Positions 1-9,860 are shown, counted from the first letter of the stretch. The stretch: 64,000 nt of DNA from CAVYEM01 sp963767635 (GCA_963767635.1 CAVYEM010000001.1:1-64000), one strand, 5' to 3'. Numbers and translations: made by a program. The notes: generated by a model not told the origin, from the letters alone.

Positions 1-1656
1 CAGTGGAACGACACGACGAAGTTTCCGCATCCGCAGTTTCTGTGGGAAGGCCCGGACGGCAGCAGCGTAGTCGCCGCCCTGATCCAGTCGTACGCCGGCG
101 GCCCGTACCCCTGGCGCGTGATGGCCGCACGCAAGCGCCGCGAGCCGCTCGTCGTGGGGTACGGGGACGGCGGCGGCGGCGTGACCTCCGCGATGATTGC
201 GCGATGCGAACGCATCGGCAGCTGGATACACGTGCGGGACTGGTTCGGCGAACTGGCCGCGCGACGCGACGCACTGCCTGGACACCGCGACGAACTGTAT
301 CTGGAGTATCATCGCGGCGTCTATACGACGCACCACGACATGAAATTCCACAACGCGCTGCTGGAACGCGCGCTGCTGCAAGCCGAAGAGCTTTGCGCGT
401 GGTCTCTGGCAGTGCACGCGCCTTCGGCGGCGGTCGCGCAGTCCAGCGCGCAGCTCCGCGCTGCATGGGAAATCGTGCTGCGCAACCAGTTTCACGACGT
501 GCTGCCCGGGACGTCGATCGCCGCGGTTTATAACGACGTGACGCGCGAATATGCGCAAGCGGAAGAACTGGTCGCCGGCACGATCGCGACCGCGCAGGCG
601 ATGCTGCCGCGTTCTCATCGGCAAGCCTCCGTGTCGCAGTGCGAGCCGCGCGCAGAAGACGGCTTCTTTGCGTTCGAGAACGAGCATCTGCGGGCGCGTT
701 TGCAGCCGAGCGGCGCGATCGTCGAGCTGGCGGCAACGGGGAAGGCAAACGTGTGCACGCAGGCCAACGTGCTCGCGCTTTATCGCGACAAGCCGCGAGC
801 CTGGGAAGCCTGGAATCTGGACCGCAGTTACCAGCGCACCATCACGCACGCGAGGCCCGCGCGCGGACGCATAGAGAACGGCGCGCTCGTCGTGGATTTC
901 CGCTTCGGATCTTCCGCGGCGAGCATGCGCATCACGCTTTTCGAAGGCGAGCCGTTTTTGCGCGTCGCGCTCGACGTCGATTGGCGCGAACGGCGACGGT
1001 TGCTGCGCGTGGAGAACTGGCTTGCACTAAGCGCGGATCGCGCCACGTACGGTGCGCCGCACGGCATCGTCGAACGCACGACGCGCCCCCAAACGCCGGC
1101 TCAGAACGCCAAATATGAGGTTCCGGGACAGCGGTTTGCGGCCGTGCGCGACGCAGCGGGCGCGGGCCTGGCGCTGTTTTCGCTCGACGCGTACGGTTGG
1201 AGCGCGCGCGCGCTGGCCAAGGGTGGAACCCGGTTGGGACACTCGTTGCTGCGCGGAACATGCTGGCCGGATCCGCACGCGGATCTTGGAGAACATCACT
1301 TTGCGTATGCGTTCGCACCCTTTTTCGGAACAGGCATCGGCGCGCTCGAACGCGCGTGGCTGCAGTTCGCGTACGAGCCCCGCGTGCGGCTGTTCACCGC
1401 GAACGATCCGGCGATCCTCGTCGTTGCGTGCAAACCCGCTGAAGACGCCGACGGCGTAGTGGTGCGCGTGCGCGAGTGCGACGGAGCGCCGGGATCCGTA
1501 CGGCTGCGGTGCGGCGCGCGCATGACGCAGGCGCTCGCAGTCGACGCGCTGGAGCGCCCCGTGGACCGGCCCGTGAGCATCGAAGAAGAAACGCTCGCAT
1601 TCGACCTGCGCGCCTATGAATTGCGATCCTTTCGCGTGCGATTCTCCCATGCGTGA
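1..1656 (+). CDS. Alpha-mannosidase (GH38), C-terminal part, cut by window edge
   Basis: The open frame enters from the left edge and reads through to TGA at 1654-1656, so the N-terminal part and most of the GH38 catalytic domain lie outside. What remains begins with a stretch (QWNDTTKFPHPQFLWEGPDG) typical of the catalytic-domain end. The helical middle domain follows, with WEIVLRNQFHDVLPGTSIAA at about residues 156-175, a GH38 hallmark. The rest is the beta-sandwich C-terminal region. Family members hydrolyse alpha-linked mannose. The gene overlaps the next by 8 bases, which suggests one transcript. No signal peptide can be judged because the start is missing. Confidence 0.88.
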   Translation, partial: QWNDTTKFPHPQFLWEGPDGSSVVAALIQSYAGGPYPWRVMAARKRREPLVVGYGDGGGGVTSAMIARCERIGSWIHVRDWFGELAARRDALPGHRDELYLEYHRGVYTTHHDMKFHNALLERALLQAEELCAWSLAVHAPSAAVAQSSAQLRAAWEIVLRNQFHDVLPGTSIAAVYNDVTREYAQAEELVAGTIATAQAMLPRSHRQASVSQCEPRAEDGFFAFENEHLRARLQPSGAIVELAATGKANVCTQANVLALYRDKPRAWEAWNLDRSYQRTITHARPARGRIENGALVVDFRFGSSAASMRITLFEGEPFLRVALDVDWRERRRLLRVENWLALSADRATYGAPHGIVERTTRPQTPAQNAKYEVPGQRFAAVRDAAGAGLALFSLDAYGWSARALAKGGTRLGHSLLRGTCWPDPHADLGEHHFAYAFAPFFGTGIGALERAWLQFAYEPRVRLFTANDPAILVVACKPAEDADGVVVRVRECDGAPGSVRLRCGARMTQALAVDALERPVDRPVSIEEETLAFDLRAYELRSFRVRFSHA

Positions 1657-2360
1657 CCTGCACGCCGTGTTGTTCGACCTCGACGACACGCTGCACGACG
1701 ATACGCTGGCGTTCACGTCGGCGGCGCAAGAAGTCGCGCGCGAAGTTGCCGCCGAGCACGGCATCGACGCCGCCGTTCTCAAACAGGCGTACGTCGCGCA
1801 AGCCGAAGGGTTCTGGAAACGAGCTCACGGGCGAGCAGGTTCGCACGAAGATGTCGCAGGTTCGGGCCACGCTCTGGGGAAACGCGCTCGACTCGGTCGG
1901 TTTGAGCGATGCAGCGCTCGCGCGGCGCAGCGCGGTCAACTACAACGCTTACCGGCAAAAGCATTTCGCGCTTTTTCCCGGCGCTTTGGACTTGCTGCGC
2001 GATCTCAAACGGAGCGGAAAGCGCTTAGGTCTGCTCACGAACGGCGTTTCGGAGACGCACCGCGAGAAGATCGCGCTGCTGCGCATCGCGGAATACTTCG
2101 ACGCGATGTTTCTGGCCGACGAGGTCGGCATGGTCAAACCCGATCCGCTGCTGTTTGCGCACGCGTGCGCAAAGCTGTCGAGTTCACCTGCGCATAGCGC
2201 GATGGTGGGAGACCGCTATGAGCGCGACATCGCCGGCGCGCTCGAGGCCGGCCTGCATACCGTGTGGGTAAACGTGCGCAACGAACGCGTGCCGCCGGGT
2301 GCTCCACAGCCGCATGCCATCGTCACGACGATCGCGCAAGCCGCCGATTTTTTACTGTGA
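1649..2360 (+). CDS. HAD-superfamily hydrolase, frameshifted near 1817-1820
   Basis: The ATG at 1649 overlaps the mannosidase stop. The first 57 residues contain HAD motif I (LFDLDDTLHDD). At GGAAACGAG (1815-1823) one extra base moves the reading frame. The downstream frame continues the same protein to 2360, with motif II (LLTNGVS), the motif III lysine (GMVKPDPLLF) and motif IV (MVGDRYERDI). Joined, it is about 236 residues, normal for a YjjG/REG-2-like haloacid-dehalogenase phosphatase. All four motifs survive, so an assembly indel is more likely than decay. Substrate is not inferable. Confidence 0.85.
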
Positions 2361-3073
2361 GAGCGGTGTTTGCACGAGGCTGGACGCTGCTGGCGCGCAA
2401 CCCCATCATCATCGTGCCGTCTCTGCTCGTCGCGTTTGCGGGCGGCGCGGTCGCTTACGCGCTTTCTGCGTGGGGCGATCTGTCGTGGCAGTTTTTCGGA
2501 GACCTCAACGCGGCGGGGCCGGGCGCGTTTTGGTTGTTTTTCGGCACGATCGTCGCATTCGCGCTGCGCATTTTCGGCGCGCTGATCGCCATCGCGTTCA
2601 CGACGGGCATGGCCGGCGCGGCATGGGAGCGCGGCGCCGCCCGTTTTTCCGACGGGGCGGACGCATTCCGCCGGGAGGGGCTCAAAGTCCTGGGCGCATT
2701 GCTGCTGCTGTTCGTAATCGGACTTGTGGCGGCGGCACTCGTCGTTCCCACGTTCGGAATTTCAATGCTGCTCTACATGGTGTTCATGATGTACACGATG
2801 CCGGCCGTCGTGATCGACGATCGCGCCGCTTCCGATGCCATCGTCGATTCGGTGCGTATCGCCGCGCGCAACTTCGGCGTCACGCTCCTGCTGGTGGTGC
2901 TCATTGTGGCGCTGGCGGTAGCAGGCGGCTTCGTGGGCGACTTGGCAGCGGGAGTACCGTTTTTAGGTCAGGCGATCTCGTGGATCGTGATGGAGGCGGT
3001 CGTGGCGTACGTCACCCTGGTCGTCGTAGGCGAATACCGCACCTTGACCAGGCCCGCGAACCAGGCATCGTAA
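2357..3073 (+). CDS. Multi-pass membrane protein (paralogue of the next gene)
   Basis: The start is GTG at 2357, overlapping the HAD stop by 4 bases (GTGA), giving 238 residues. About six hydrophobic segments are visible, the first near residues 14-33. A conserved-looking TTGMAGAAWERG motif lies between helices. The next gene has the same layout and motif (TTGMAGAAWRTG), so they are tandem paralogues. It resembles DUF4013/glycerophosphodiesterase-type membrane-domain proteins in layout, but I do not recognise a specific function. Confidence 0.7.
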   Translation: MRAVFARGWTLLARNPIIIVPSLLVAFAGGAVAYALSAWGDLSWQFFGDLNAAGPGAFWLFFGTIVAFALRIFGALIAIAFTTGMAGAAWERGAARFSDGADAFRREGLKVLGALLLLFVIGLVAAALVVPTFGISMLLYMVFMMYTMPAVVIDDRAASDAIVDSVRIAARNFGVTLLLVVLIVALAVAGGFVGDLAAGVPFLGQAISWIVMEAVVAYVTLVVVGEYRTLTRPANQAS

Positions 3074-3127
3074 CCGGGCCTTTCGAAGACCTGTGCGTAA
3101 GCCTGCTCCCTTGATGTAGGAGGTTGT

Positions 3128-3862
3128 ATGCAGTCTTCGCAAGCCTTTGGCAACACCTTTGCCCGCGCTTGGAAACTCTTGGGGGCGAATTGGATCCTCA
3201 TCGTCCCCGGCATCGTCGTGGGCATTCTGGCGGCGATTCTGGTATGGCTGCTCACGTTGTACGGCATCGCGTCGGCAGTCGGTTTCGGCGCCGTCGGGCT
3301 CGGAGGCGTCGGCGTGCTCTCCGCGGTGTTGAGCGCCTTGGTCGTGGGCGCCGTGCTCATGCTGGCAACTATCGTCGTGATCGCGTACACGACGGGAATG
3401 GCGGGAGCCGCATGGCGCACGGGAACCGCAACGCTCGCGGACGGCGCCGCTGCATTTCGCATCGAAGGCGCGCAGGTACTCATAGCCGTGGTGCTCCTCT
3501 TTCTGTTGGGCATCGTCGCGGTAGCGCTGTCCTTACCGACGTTTGGACTCGCGCTCCTGGCGTTTTATCTGTTCTTCTTGTATACGTTGCCGAGCGTCAT
3601 CGTCGGCAATCGCACCGCAACGGAGGCGCTGGCAGAATCGGCGCGCATCACGGCACGCAATTTTCTGACGACCTTGGGCATCGTCGTGCTGCTCGGAATT
3701 GCGTTCTTTGTCGCAGGTTGGATAACGCGCTTCTTCGGCGGAATCCCGTTCTTGGGCATGGTGATTCGTCAGCTCATCGTGCAGATCGTTGCGGCGTATG
3801 CCACGCTGGTCGTCGTCGGCGAATATTTGAACCTCAAGGCGCCGCCTACTTCCCTCCCATAG
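3128..3862 (+). CDS. Multi-pass membrane protein, tandem paralogue
   Basis: This 244-residue protein has a strong ribosome-binding site (TAGGAGG, 3117-3123) four bases before ATG. It begins QSSQAFGNTFARAWKLLGAN, parallel to the RAVFARGWTLLARNP start of the upstream protein. It has long hydrophobic segments around residues 22-45, 65-90, 120-150 and 180-235. The shared TTGMAGAAW motif and the common ending VAAYATLVVVGEY show duplication. Integral inner-membrane location is clear; function is unknown. Confidence 0.72.
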   Translation: MQSSQAFGNTFARAWKLLGANWILIVPGIVVGILAAILVWLLTLYGIASAVGFGAVGLGGVGVLSAVLSALVVGAVLMLATIVVIAYTTGMAGAAWRTGTATLADGAAAFRIEGAQVLIAVVLLFLLGIVAVALSLPTFGLALLAFYLFFLYTLPSVIVGNRTATEALAESARITARNFLTTLGIVVLLGIAFFVAGWITRFFGGIPFLGMVIRQLIVQIVAAYATLVVVGEYLNLKAPPTSLP

Positions 3863-3926
3863 CGTCGTCGAACGGCGCCCAAGGGAGCGAAACATTTAGG
3901 GAAGGGCGGGTGTTGAATACCACGGC

Positions 3927-6900
3927 ATGCCGCCCTTCGACACCGCTCAGGATGACAATCCCTTCGACACCGCTCAGGATGACAATCCCTTCGACACCGC
4001 TCAGGATGACAATCCCTTCGACACCGCTCAGGATGACAATCCCTTCGACACCGCTCCTTTGAACGACGCTCGCAGTGACGGGCCCGGTGCGCCGGGTCTG
4101 AATTCGATCGTCATCAAGGGCGCGCGCGAGCACAACCTCAAGAACGTCGACCTGGTTTTGCCGCGAAACCGGCTCATCGTCATCACGGGACTTTCCGGCT
4201 CCGGAAAATCTTCGCTTGCGTTCGACACGATCTATGCGGAAGGCCAGCGCCGGTACGTGGAATCGCTCTCGTCGTACGCACGGCAGTTTTTGGGACAGAT
4301 GGAGAAGCCCGACGTCGATTATATCGAGGGACTCTCACCCGCAATCTCCATCGATCAGAAGTCCACCTCGCGTAATCCGCGGTCGACCGTGGGCACGGTC
4401 ACTGAAATTTACGACTATCTCCGCCTGCTCTTCGCGAGAATCGGCATTCCGCATTGCTATCAGTGCGGCCGCGAAATCAGTTCTCAAAGCAGCGAACAGA
4501 TCGTCGACTCAATCATGGAGCTGCCGGAGGGCACGCGAGTGCAGCTGCTCGCGCCGCTCGTGCGCGGACGCAAAGGCGAATACGGCAAGCTGTTCGAGGA
4601 GATTGCGAAGGAGGGCTTTTCCCGCGTGCGCGTGGACGGGGAAACGCAAGAATTACGCCCTTCCGGCGGCACGGGCCGCGCCGCCATCCCCCTCGACAAA
4701 AAACGCAAGCACACCATCGAAGTCATCGTCGACCGCCTGGTAATGAAGCCGGACGTGCGCAAGCGTTTGGCCGACTCGGTAGAGACGACGCTGCGTCTTT
4801 CCACCGGAATCGTGACCGTGTTGACCGACGAGCGGGAGTTTACGTTCAGCGAGGCGTTCGCGTGCGTGCATTGCGGTCTTTCGTTCGAAGAACTCGCGCC
4901 GCGGCTGTTCTCGTTCAACTCGCCGTACGGCGCCTGTCCGGGATGCAGCGGCCTGGGCGAGAAGATCGAGATCGATCCGTGGAAAGTGATCCCCGATCGC
5001 AGCAAGTCGATCGACCAGGGCGCCATCGTTCCGTGGAGCAAGTCCATCGGCAGCGGACGCTTTCCCTCGATGAATCCGTACTATCTGCAGCAGCTCGAAC
5101 GCGTGCTGCGCTCGCATCGCGTCAAGACGACGACGCCCATCGACAAGATGTCGGACGAGGTCATCGACGTCATTCTATACGGGACGGATCGCGAGCAACG
5201 CTTCGCTTTTGAATCGCGGGCAGGCAAGGTGTGGGAGTACCGGGCGACGTTCGAAGGCGTCATCAACAACTTGCAGCGCCGGTACAGCGAGACTTCGAGC
5301 GACTACGTCAAAGAGGACATCGAGAAATTCATGTCGGCCTCGACGTGCCCGCAGTGCAAAGGAGCGCGCCTGAAGCCTGAAGCGCTGGCCGTGACCATCG
5401 GCGGCTCGAACATCGATCGCCTCACGCGCCTGTCGATCGAAGCGTGCGAAGCGTTTTTCAACGAGCTGCGTCTGAACGAACGGGAAGAGCAAATCGCGCA
5501 CCAAGTGCTCAAGGAGATTCGCGCGCGCTTAGGGTTTTTGACGAACGTCGGACTCAATTATCTCACGCTTTCACGCTCGGCTACGACGCTATCGGGCGGC
5601 GAATCGCAGCGCATTCGACTGGCGACGCAGATCGGCAGCTCGCTCGTCGGCGTGCTTTACATCTTGGACGAACCGTCCATCGGGCTGCATCAGCGCGACA
5701 ACAACCGGCTGCTGGCCACGCTGCGCACCCTGCGCGATTTGGGCAACACGCTCATCGTCGTGGAGCACGACGAAGATACGATCCGCACGGCCGACGTCGT
5801 GGTGGACATCGGTCCGGGCGCCGGCGCTGAAGGCGGGTACGTTTTGACCGCCGGATCGCTCCAGCAAATCATCGACCATCCGCGCTCGGAAACCGGCGCG
5901 TATATTTCAGGGCGCAAGTTCATTCCGATTCCTCGGCGCCGCCGGCAGCCGCGCGCGTGGCTCAAAGTGAAAAACGCCAAAGCGAACAACTTGCAGGGAA
6001 TCGACGTCGATTTCCCCATCGGCGTGTTCGGCTGCGTGACGGGCGTGAGCGGGAGCGGCAAATCGACCCTGGTCAATCAGGTGCTGGTCCGAGCGCTCAA
6101 TCAGCGCTTGCACGGGCAGCCCGCCGCGGGCACGTACGGCAGCGTCAAAGGCGTGGAGCAGCTCGACAAGATGGTCGTCATCGACCAGTCGCCCATCGGA
6201 CGCACGCCGCGCAGCAATCCCGCGACCTACACCGGCGCGTTCGATCTGATTCGGGAGCTCTTCTCGATGGTGCCCGAAGCCAAAATGCGCGGATACACGC
6301 CCGGGCGTTTTTCGTTCAACGTCAAGGGCGGCCGATGCGAGTCTTGCCAAGGCGACGGCATCATCAAGATCGAGATGCACTTTCTTCCGGACGTGTACGT
6401 TCCATGCGAGGTGTGCAAAGGCAAGCGGTACAACGCGCAGACGCTGGAGGTCCGGTACAAGGGCAAAACGATCTCCGACGTGCTTGAAATGCGCGTCGAC
6501 GAAGCGAACGACTTCTTTTCCGCTATTCCGCGCATCCATAACAAACTGCGAACGATCTGCGACGTTGGGCTGAGCTACATCAAAATGGGCCAGGCGGCGA
6601 CGACGCTTTCCGGCGGTGAAGCGCAGCGCGTCAAACTCGCCACGGAACTTTCTCGCCGTTCGACGGGACGGACGTTCTACGTGCTGGACGAACCGACGAC
6701 CGGGCTGCACTTCGCAGACATTCACAAACTGCTCGAGGTGCTGCAGCGGTTGGTGGAGTCCGGCAACACCGTGCTGGTGATCGAGCACAATCTTGACGTC
6801 ATCAAGACCGCCGACTACGTGATCGATTTGGGCCCGGAGGGCGGCGATCGCGGCGGCAGAGTCGTCGGCGTGGGAACGCCCGAAGAGCTGGCGCGCAGCG

Positions 6901-7076
6901 AACGCTCGTACACGGGCCAGTATTTGGTACCGGTGCTCGAAGACCAACGCGCCGTCGGACATCACCGGCCGGACGCGATGGTGTTGGAAGCGATGGAGCG
7001 CGAGAACATGCGCGTGCTGGAAGATCTCGCCAAAGGCGAGCGCGAATCGGCCGGCGTGGCGGAAATTCCGGCCTGA
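3927..7076 (+). CDS. uvrA: UvrABC excinuclease subunit A
   Basis: UvrA is the damage-sensing ATPase dimer of nucleotide excision repair that loads UvrB. Counted from ATG 3927, Walker A motifs lie at about residues 88 (GLSGSGKSS) and 706 (GVSGSGKST). ABC signatures lie at about 555 (LSGGESQRIRLA) and 894 (LSGGEAQRVKLA). CxxC zinc-binding pairs are near 177, 313-343, 474 and 805-835. From the usual start (IVIKGAREHNLKNVDL, just after 4100) the length matches the family. The ATG at 3927 adds about 50 residues, mostly the repeat. TTG 4059 or CTG near 4101 would avoid it, but neither has a clear ribosome-binding site, so the start is unresolved. Confidence 0.97.
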   Translation: MPPFDTAQDDNPFDTAQDDNPFDTAQDDNPFDTAQDDNPFDTAPLNDARSDGPGAPGLNSIVIKGAREHNLKNVDLVLPRNRLIVITGLSGSGKSSLAFDTIYAEGQRRYVESLSSYARQFLGQMEKPDVDYIEGLSPAISIDQKSTSRNPRSTVGTVTEIYDYLRLLFARIGIPHCYQCGREISSQSSEQIVDSIMELPEGTRVQLLAPLVRGRKGEYGKLFEEIAKEGFSRVRVDGETQELRPSGGTGRAAIPLDKKRKHTIEVIVDRLVMKPDVRKRLADSVETTLRLSTGIVTVLTDEREFTFSEAFACVHCGLSFEELAPRLFSFNSPYGACPGCSGLGEKIEIDPWKVIPDRSKSIDQGAIVPWSKSIGSGRFPSMNPYYLQQLERVLRSHRVKTTTPIDKMSDEVIDVILYGTDREQRFAFESRAGKVWEYRATFEGVINNLQRRYSETSSDYVKEDIEKFMSASTCPQCKGARLKPEALAVTIGGSNIDRLTRLSIEACEAFFNELRLNEREEQIAHQVLKEIRARLGFLTNVGLNYLTLSRSATTLSGGESQRIRLATQIGSSLVGVLYILDEPSIGLHQRDNNRLLATLRTLRDLGNTLIVVEHDEDTIRTADVVVDIGPGAGAEGGYVLTAGSLQQIIDHPRSETGAYISGRKFIPIPRRRRQPRAWLKVKNAKANNLQGIDVDFPIGVFGCVTGVSGSGKSTLVNQVLVRALNQRLHGQPAAGTYGSVKGVEQLDKMVVIDQSPIGRTPRSNPATYTGAFDLIRELFSMVPEAKMRGYTPGRFSFNVKGGRCESCQGDGIIKIEMHFLPDVYVPCEVCKGKRYNAQTLEVRYKGKTISDVLEMRVDEANDFFSAIPRIHNKLRTICDVGLSYIKMGQAATTLSGGEAQRVKLATELSRRSTGRTFYVLDEPTTGLHFADIHKLLEVLQRLVESGNTVLVIEHNLDVIKTADYVIDLGPEGGDRGGRVVGVGTPEELARSERSYTGQYLVPVLEDQRAVGHHRPDAMVLEAMERENMRVLEDLAKGERESAGVAEIPA
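3933..4056 (+). repeat. 27-bp tandem repeat, 4.6 copies, in frame with uvrA
   Basis: Four identical 27-base units begin at 3933, 3960, 3987 and 4014; a partial fifth starts at 4041 and diverges after 4056. Each unit read in the uvrA frame gives PFDTAQDDN. The other strand reads as a LSGVEG-type repeat, a type seen between genes in many environmental bacterial genomes. There are no spacers, so it is not CRISPR. Confidence 0.9.
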
Positions 7077-7084
7077 TAGGCGCC

Positions 7085-7456
7085 ATGACGAAATTTTGGG
7101 TGGCGATGCTCGTCTGCGCAGAGCTGAAGCGCTCGCGCGAATTTTATCGCGACGTGCTCGGGCTCAAACTCAAAAGCGACAAGGCGCCGCACTGGATCGA
7201 GTTTGAATTGAGCAGCGGCGCGACGCTCGTGCTGCATCCCAGGACGGAACTGGTTGCCGTGCGCCCCGGTTCGCTGCAACTGGGGTTTTTGGTGGACAAC
7301 GTGGACCGCTTCGTCGCCGACTGCGCCGCGCTCAGCGTTCCGGTGTTTCAAGATCCCTACGACGAGGCGTTCGGGCGGATTGCCATCATCGGCGACCCGG
7401 ACGGCTATCCAATTCAAGTTATGAGCGCGTCGCGCAACCGGCGCAGCGAAGAATGA
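7085..7456 (+). CDS. Glyoxalase/VOC-family protein
   Basis: This 123-residue protein starts 9 bases after uvrA and overlaps ligA by 4 bases. It has the vicinal-oxygen-chelate pattern: an N-terminal strand, then RSREFYRDVLGLKL, a central ATLVLHP strand, and a C-terminal FGRIAIIGDPDGYPIQV typical of the last beta-alpha-beta unit. VOC proteins include glyoxalase I, dioxygenases and antibiotic-binding proteins; the substrate cannot be told. Co-transcription with repair genes may be incidental. Confidence 0.85.
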   Translation: MTKFWVAMLVCAELKRSREFYRDVLGLKLKSDKAPHWIEFELSSGATLVLHPRTELVAVRPGSLQLGFLVDNVDRFVADCAALSVPVFQDPYDEAFGRIAIIGDPDGYPIQVMSASRNRRSEE

Positions 7457-9486
7457 TCGCGGGCGCGCCGCGTACGCGCGTGAAGGAACTGCGGGCGCTG
7501 ATCGACGAGGCGAACTATCGCTACTACGTCCTCGACGATCCGCAGATTGCCGATGCCGAGTACGACGACATGCTGCGTGAACTCATCGATTTGGAAGATC
7601 GCTATCCGGAACTGCGATCGCCGGATTCTCCGACCCAGCGAGTGGGCGCGGCGCCCTCGGAAAAATTTTCACCATACGAGCACCGGCGTCCCATGCTGAG
7701 CCTTGCCAACGCCGTGACCGAGCAAGAATTGCGCGCGTTTGACGAGCGTGTCCGCAAGCTTTCCGCGGCGCAGAACCTCGCGTACGTCGTCGAATTGAAA
7801 ATCGATGGCCTTGCGACCTCGCTGCAGTATCGCGACGGAGTGTTCGAGGCAGGTGGAACGCGCGGAGACGGCCGCGTCGGCGAAGAGGTTACGCCGAATC
7901 TGAAGACCATCCGCTCGATTCCGCTGCATTTGCGCGCAATGCCGCAATCCGGGCGCACCGGCCGAATCCCCGCGCAGATCGAAGTGCGGGGTGAAGTATA
8001 TCTGCGCAAGACCGATTTCGAGGCGCTGAACCTGCGGCGCGAGCGCGAGGGTCTGGCCGCCTTCGCCAATCCCCGCAATGCCGCCTCGGGCGGTGTTCGC
8101 CAACTCGATCCGAAGCTGACCAAAGAGCGCAGGCTCTCGTTTTTCGCCTATTCGATCGGAGAATGTGAAGGCGGTGACGCCGGCGCAACGCAATGGGAGG
8201 CGCTCCAGTATTTGCGCGCCCTCGGCTTCGCCGTGAATCCCAACATCGCGCGCTACGATTCGATCGAAGACGTGATCGCGTATTGCGCAAGCTGGGAGAC
8301 AAAGCGCGACGAACTCGACTATGAAATCGACGGCGTCGTCGTCAAGGTCGATGACTTGTCGCTGCAGGAAACGCTCGGCGCAGCCGGCCGCGATCCGCGC
8401 TGGGCGATCGCCTATAAATTCAAGGCGCGCGAAGCACGCACGAAATTGCTCGACATCACTGTTACCGTCGGACGCACGGGCACCCTAAATCCCAACGCCG
8501 TTCTCGCGCCCGTCAAAATCGGCGGCGTCACGGTGCGCAACGCCACGCTGCACAACGCCGAATATATTGCCGGCAACGACATTCGCGTCGGCGACACCGT
8601 GCTCGTCGTGCGGGCCGGCGACGTTATCCCGCGCGTCGTCGGCCCGATTCTGAGCGAGCGCAAGGGCGCCTTGCCGGAATTTCACATGCCGGATACGTGC
8701 CCCGTGTGCGGGGCAGACGTGGATCATCCGGCCGGCGAGGCGATGTCGCGCTGCACCAACGCGGCATGCCCTGCGCAGGTGTTGGAGCGCGTGCGCCACT
8801 TTTGTTCGCGAGGCGCAATGGATATCGAAGGCATCGGCGAGGTCATGGCCCAGCAGCTCACCGAGATGGGCATCGTCCGCGACATCGCCGACGTTTACGA
8901 TTTGGACGAGAAGCGCCTAGCGCCCGTCCCGCGCACCGGTGAGAAAACGATCGCCAATCTTCTGCGCAACATCGAGGCTTCAAAGTCGCGCGGCCTCGCG
9001 CGATTGCTCGCCGGCCTGGGCATCCGCTTCGTCGGAACGCAGACTGCGCAGATACTGGCGGACGACTTTGGTTCCATGGAAGCGGTCGCGAACGCGAGCA
9101 TGGAAGAATTGCGTCGCAGCGAGGGCATCGGTCCCGAAGTCGCGGCCGGCGTGCACCTGTTTTTTCAGCAGAGCGCGAACGTAAAGATGATCGCGCGCCT
9201 GCGCGAGGCCGGCGTCGCCATGACCGCGCCCAAACGCGCAAAACGCGCGGCGGGCAGCCTCGCCGGCAAGACGTTCGTGCTGACCGGTACGCTTTCGGGC
9301 CTCACCAGAGAGCAAGCGGCGCAGCTGATTGCCGAGGCGGGCGGTAAAGTGGTTTCATCCGTGAGCAAAAAAACGTCGTACGTCGTTGCAGGCGACGAGC
9401 CGGGGAGCAAATACGTCAAGGCGCGGCAACTCGGCATTCCGATTCTAGACGAGGACGGCTTTCGCGCCGCGTTGAGCGGCTCTTGA
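7453..9486 (+). CDS. ligA: NAD-dependent DNA ligase
   Basis: LigA seals nicks using NAD+ in replication and repair. The 677-residue length is normal. The adenylation lysine is in KIDG at about residue 116, followed by the GTRGDGRVGEEVT block and the nucleotide-binding EIDGVVVKVDD motif. An OB fold and a four-cysteine zinc finger (CPVCG ... CTNAACPAQ, about 414-437) follow. Helix-hairpin-helix repeats cover roughly 450-590, and a BRCT domain runs from about 600 to the end. The start ATG overlaps the VOC stop (ATGA). Confidence 0.98.
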   Translation: MIAGAPRTRVKELRALIDEANYRYYVLDDPQIADAEYDDMLRELIDLEDRYPELRSPDSPTQRVGAAPSEKFSPYEHRRPMLSLANAVTEQELRAFDERVRKLSAAQNLAYVVELKIDGLATSLQYRDGVFEAGGTRGDGRVGEEVTPNLKTIRSIPLHLRAMPQSGRTGRIPAQIEVRGEVYLRKTDFEALNLRREREGLAAFANPRNAASGGVRQLDPKLTKERRLSFFAYSIGECEGGDAGATQWEALQYLRALGFAVNPNIARYDSIEDVIAYCASWETKRDELDYEIDGVVVKVDDLSLQETLGAAGRDPRWAIAYKFKAREARTKLLDITVTVGRTGTLNPNAVLAPVKIGGVTVRNATLHNAEYIAGNDIRVGDTVLVVRAGDVIPRVVGPILSERKGALPEFHMPDTCPVCGADVDHPAGEAMSRCTNAACPAQVLERVRHFCSRGAMDIEGIGEVMAQQLTEMGIVRDIADVYDLDEKRLAPVPRTGEKTIANLLRNIEASKSRGLARLLAGLGIRFVGTQTAQILADDFGSMEAVANASMEELRRSEGIGPEVAAGVHLFFQQSANVKMIARLREAGVAMTAPKRAKRAAGSLAGKTFVLTGTLSGLTREQAAQLIAEAGGKVVSSVSKKTSYVVAGDEPGSKYVKARQLGIPILDEDGFRAALSGS

Positions 9487-9860
9487 CGCGCTATCCGTGC
9501 CCGTGTTGCGGCTATCGCGTGTTCCCAGCACCGCCCGGGAGTGCCGAACGTTGCCCGATTTGCGGATGGCAGGACGATCTCCGGCAGCTGCGCTACGCGC
9601 TGTTCAACGGGCCGCCCAATCGGATTTCGCTGATCGACGCGCAAATGAACTATGCGTTGCTCGGAGCGAAAGACGCGGCAGCACTGCACAGCGTGCGTTT
9701 TCCCGCGCCCGGCGACGCGCGTGATCCCGATTGGCGCGCAATCGATTTGGACGTCGACAATCCGCAGGACGTTCCGCTGGAAACAACCATCGCAGAACCC
9801 GTGCAAGACGCCACGAGGCTGTACTACTGGACCCCGGCATATTGGCAGAACGCTCGATAA
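9483..9860 (+). CDS. CPCC-type cysteine-rich small protein
   Basis: The TTG start overlaps the ligA stop, giving 125 residues. The N-terminus has two paired-cysteine motifs (CPCCGYRVF and CPICGWQDD), matching the Cys_rich_CPCC family. The family carries one zinc knuckle and its function is unknown. The rest is hydrophilic, with no membrane segment. It sits in a 4-base-overlap chain with ligA and the following phosphodiesterase. Confidence 0.75.
   Translation: MTRYPCPCCGYRVFPAPPGSAERCPICGWQDDLRQLRYALFNGPPNRISLIDAQMNYALLGAKDAAALHSVRFPAPGDARDPDWRAIDLDVDNPQDVPLETTIAEPVQDATRLYYWTPAYWQNAR

Noticed and set aside
1800..1830. Programmed +1 frameshift in the HAD gene
   Set aside because: No slippery codon pair, internal Shine-Dalgarno sequence or stop codon at the shift; similar indels occur in many unrelated genes here.
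3933..4056. CRISPR-like array
   Set aside because: The 27-base units are directly adjacent with no spacers and read in frame as protein; no cas genes are present.
5907..6965. Long minus-strand open frame inside uvrA
   Set aside because: It is a compositional shadow of a GC-rich gene: no domain motifs, and it lies fully opposite a certain gene.
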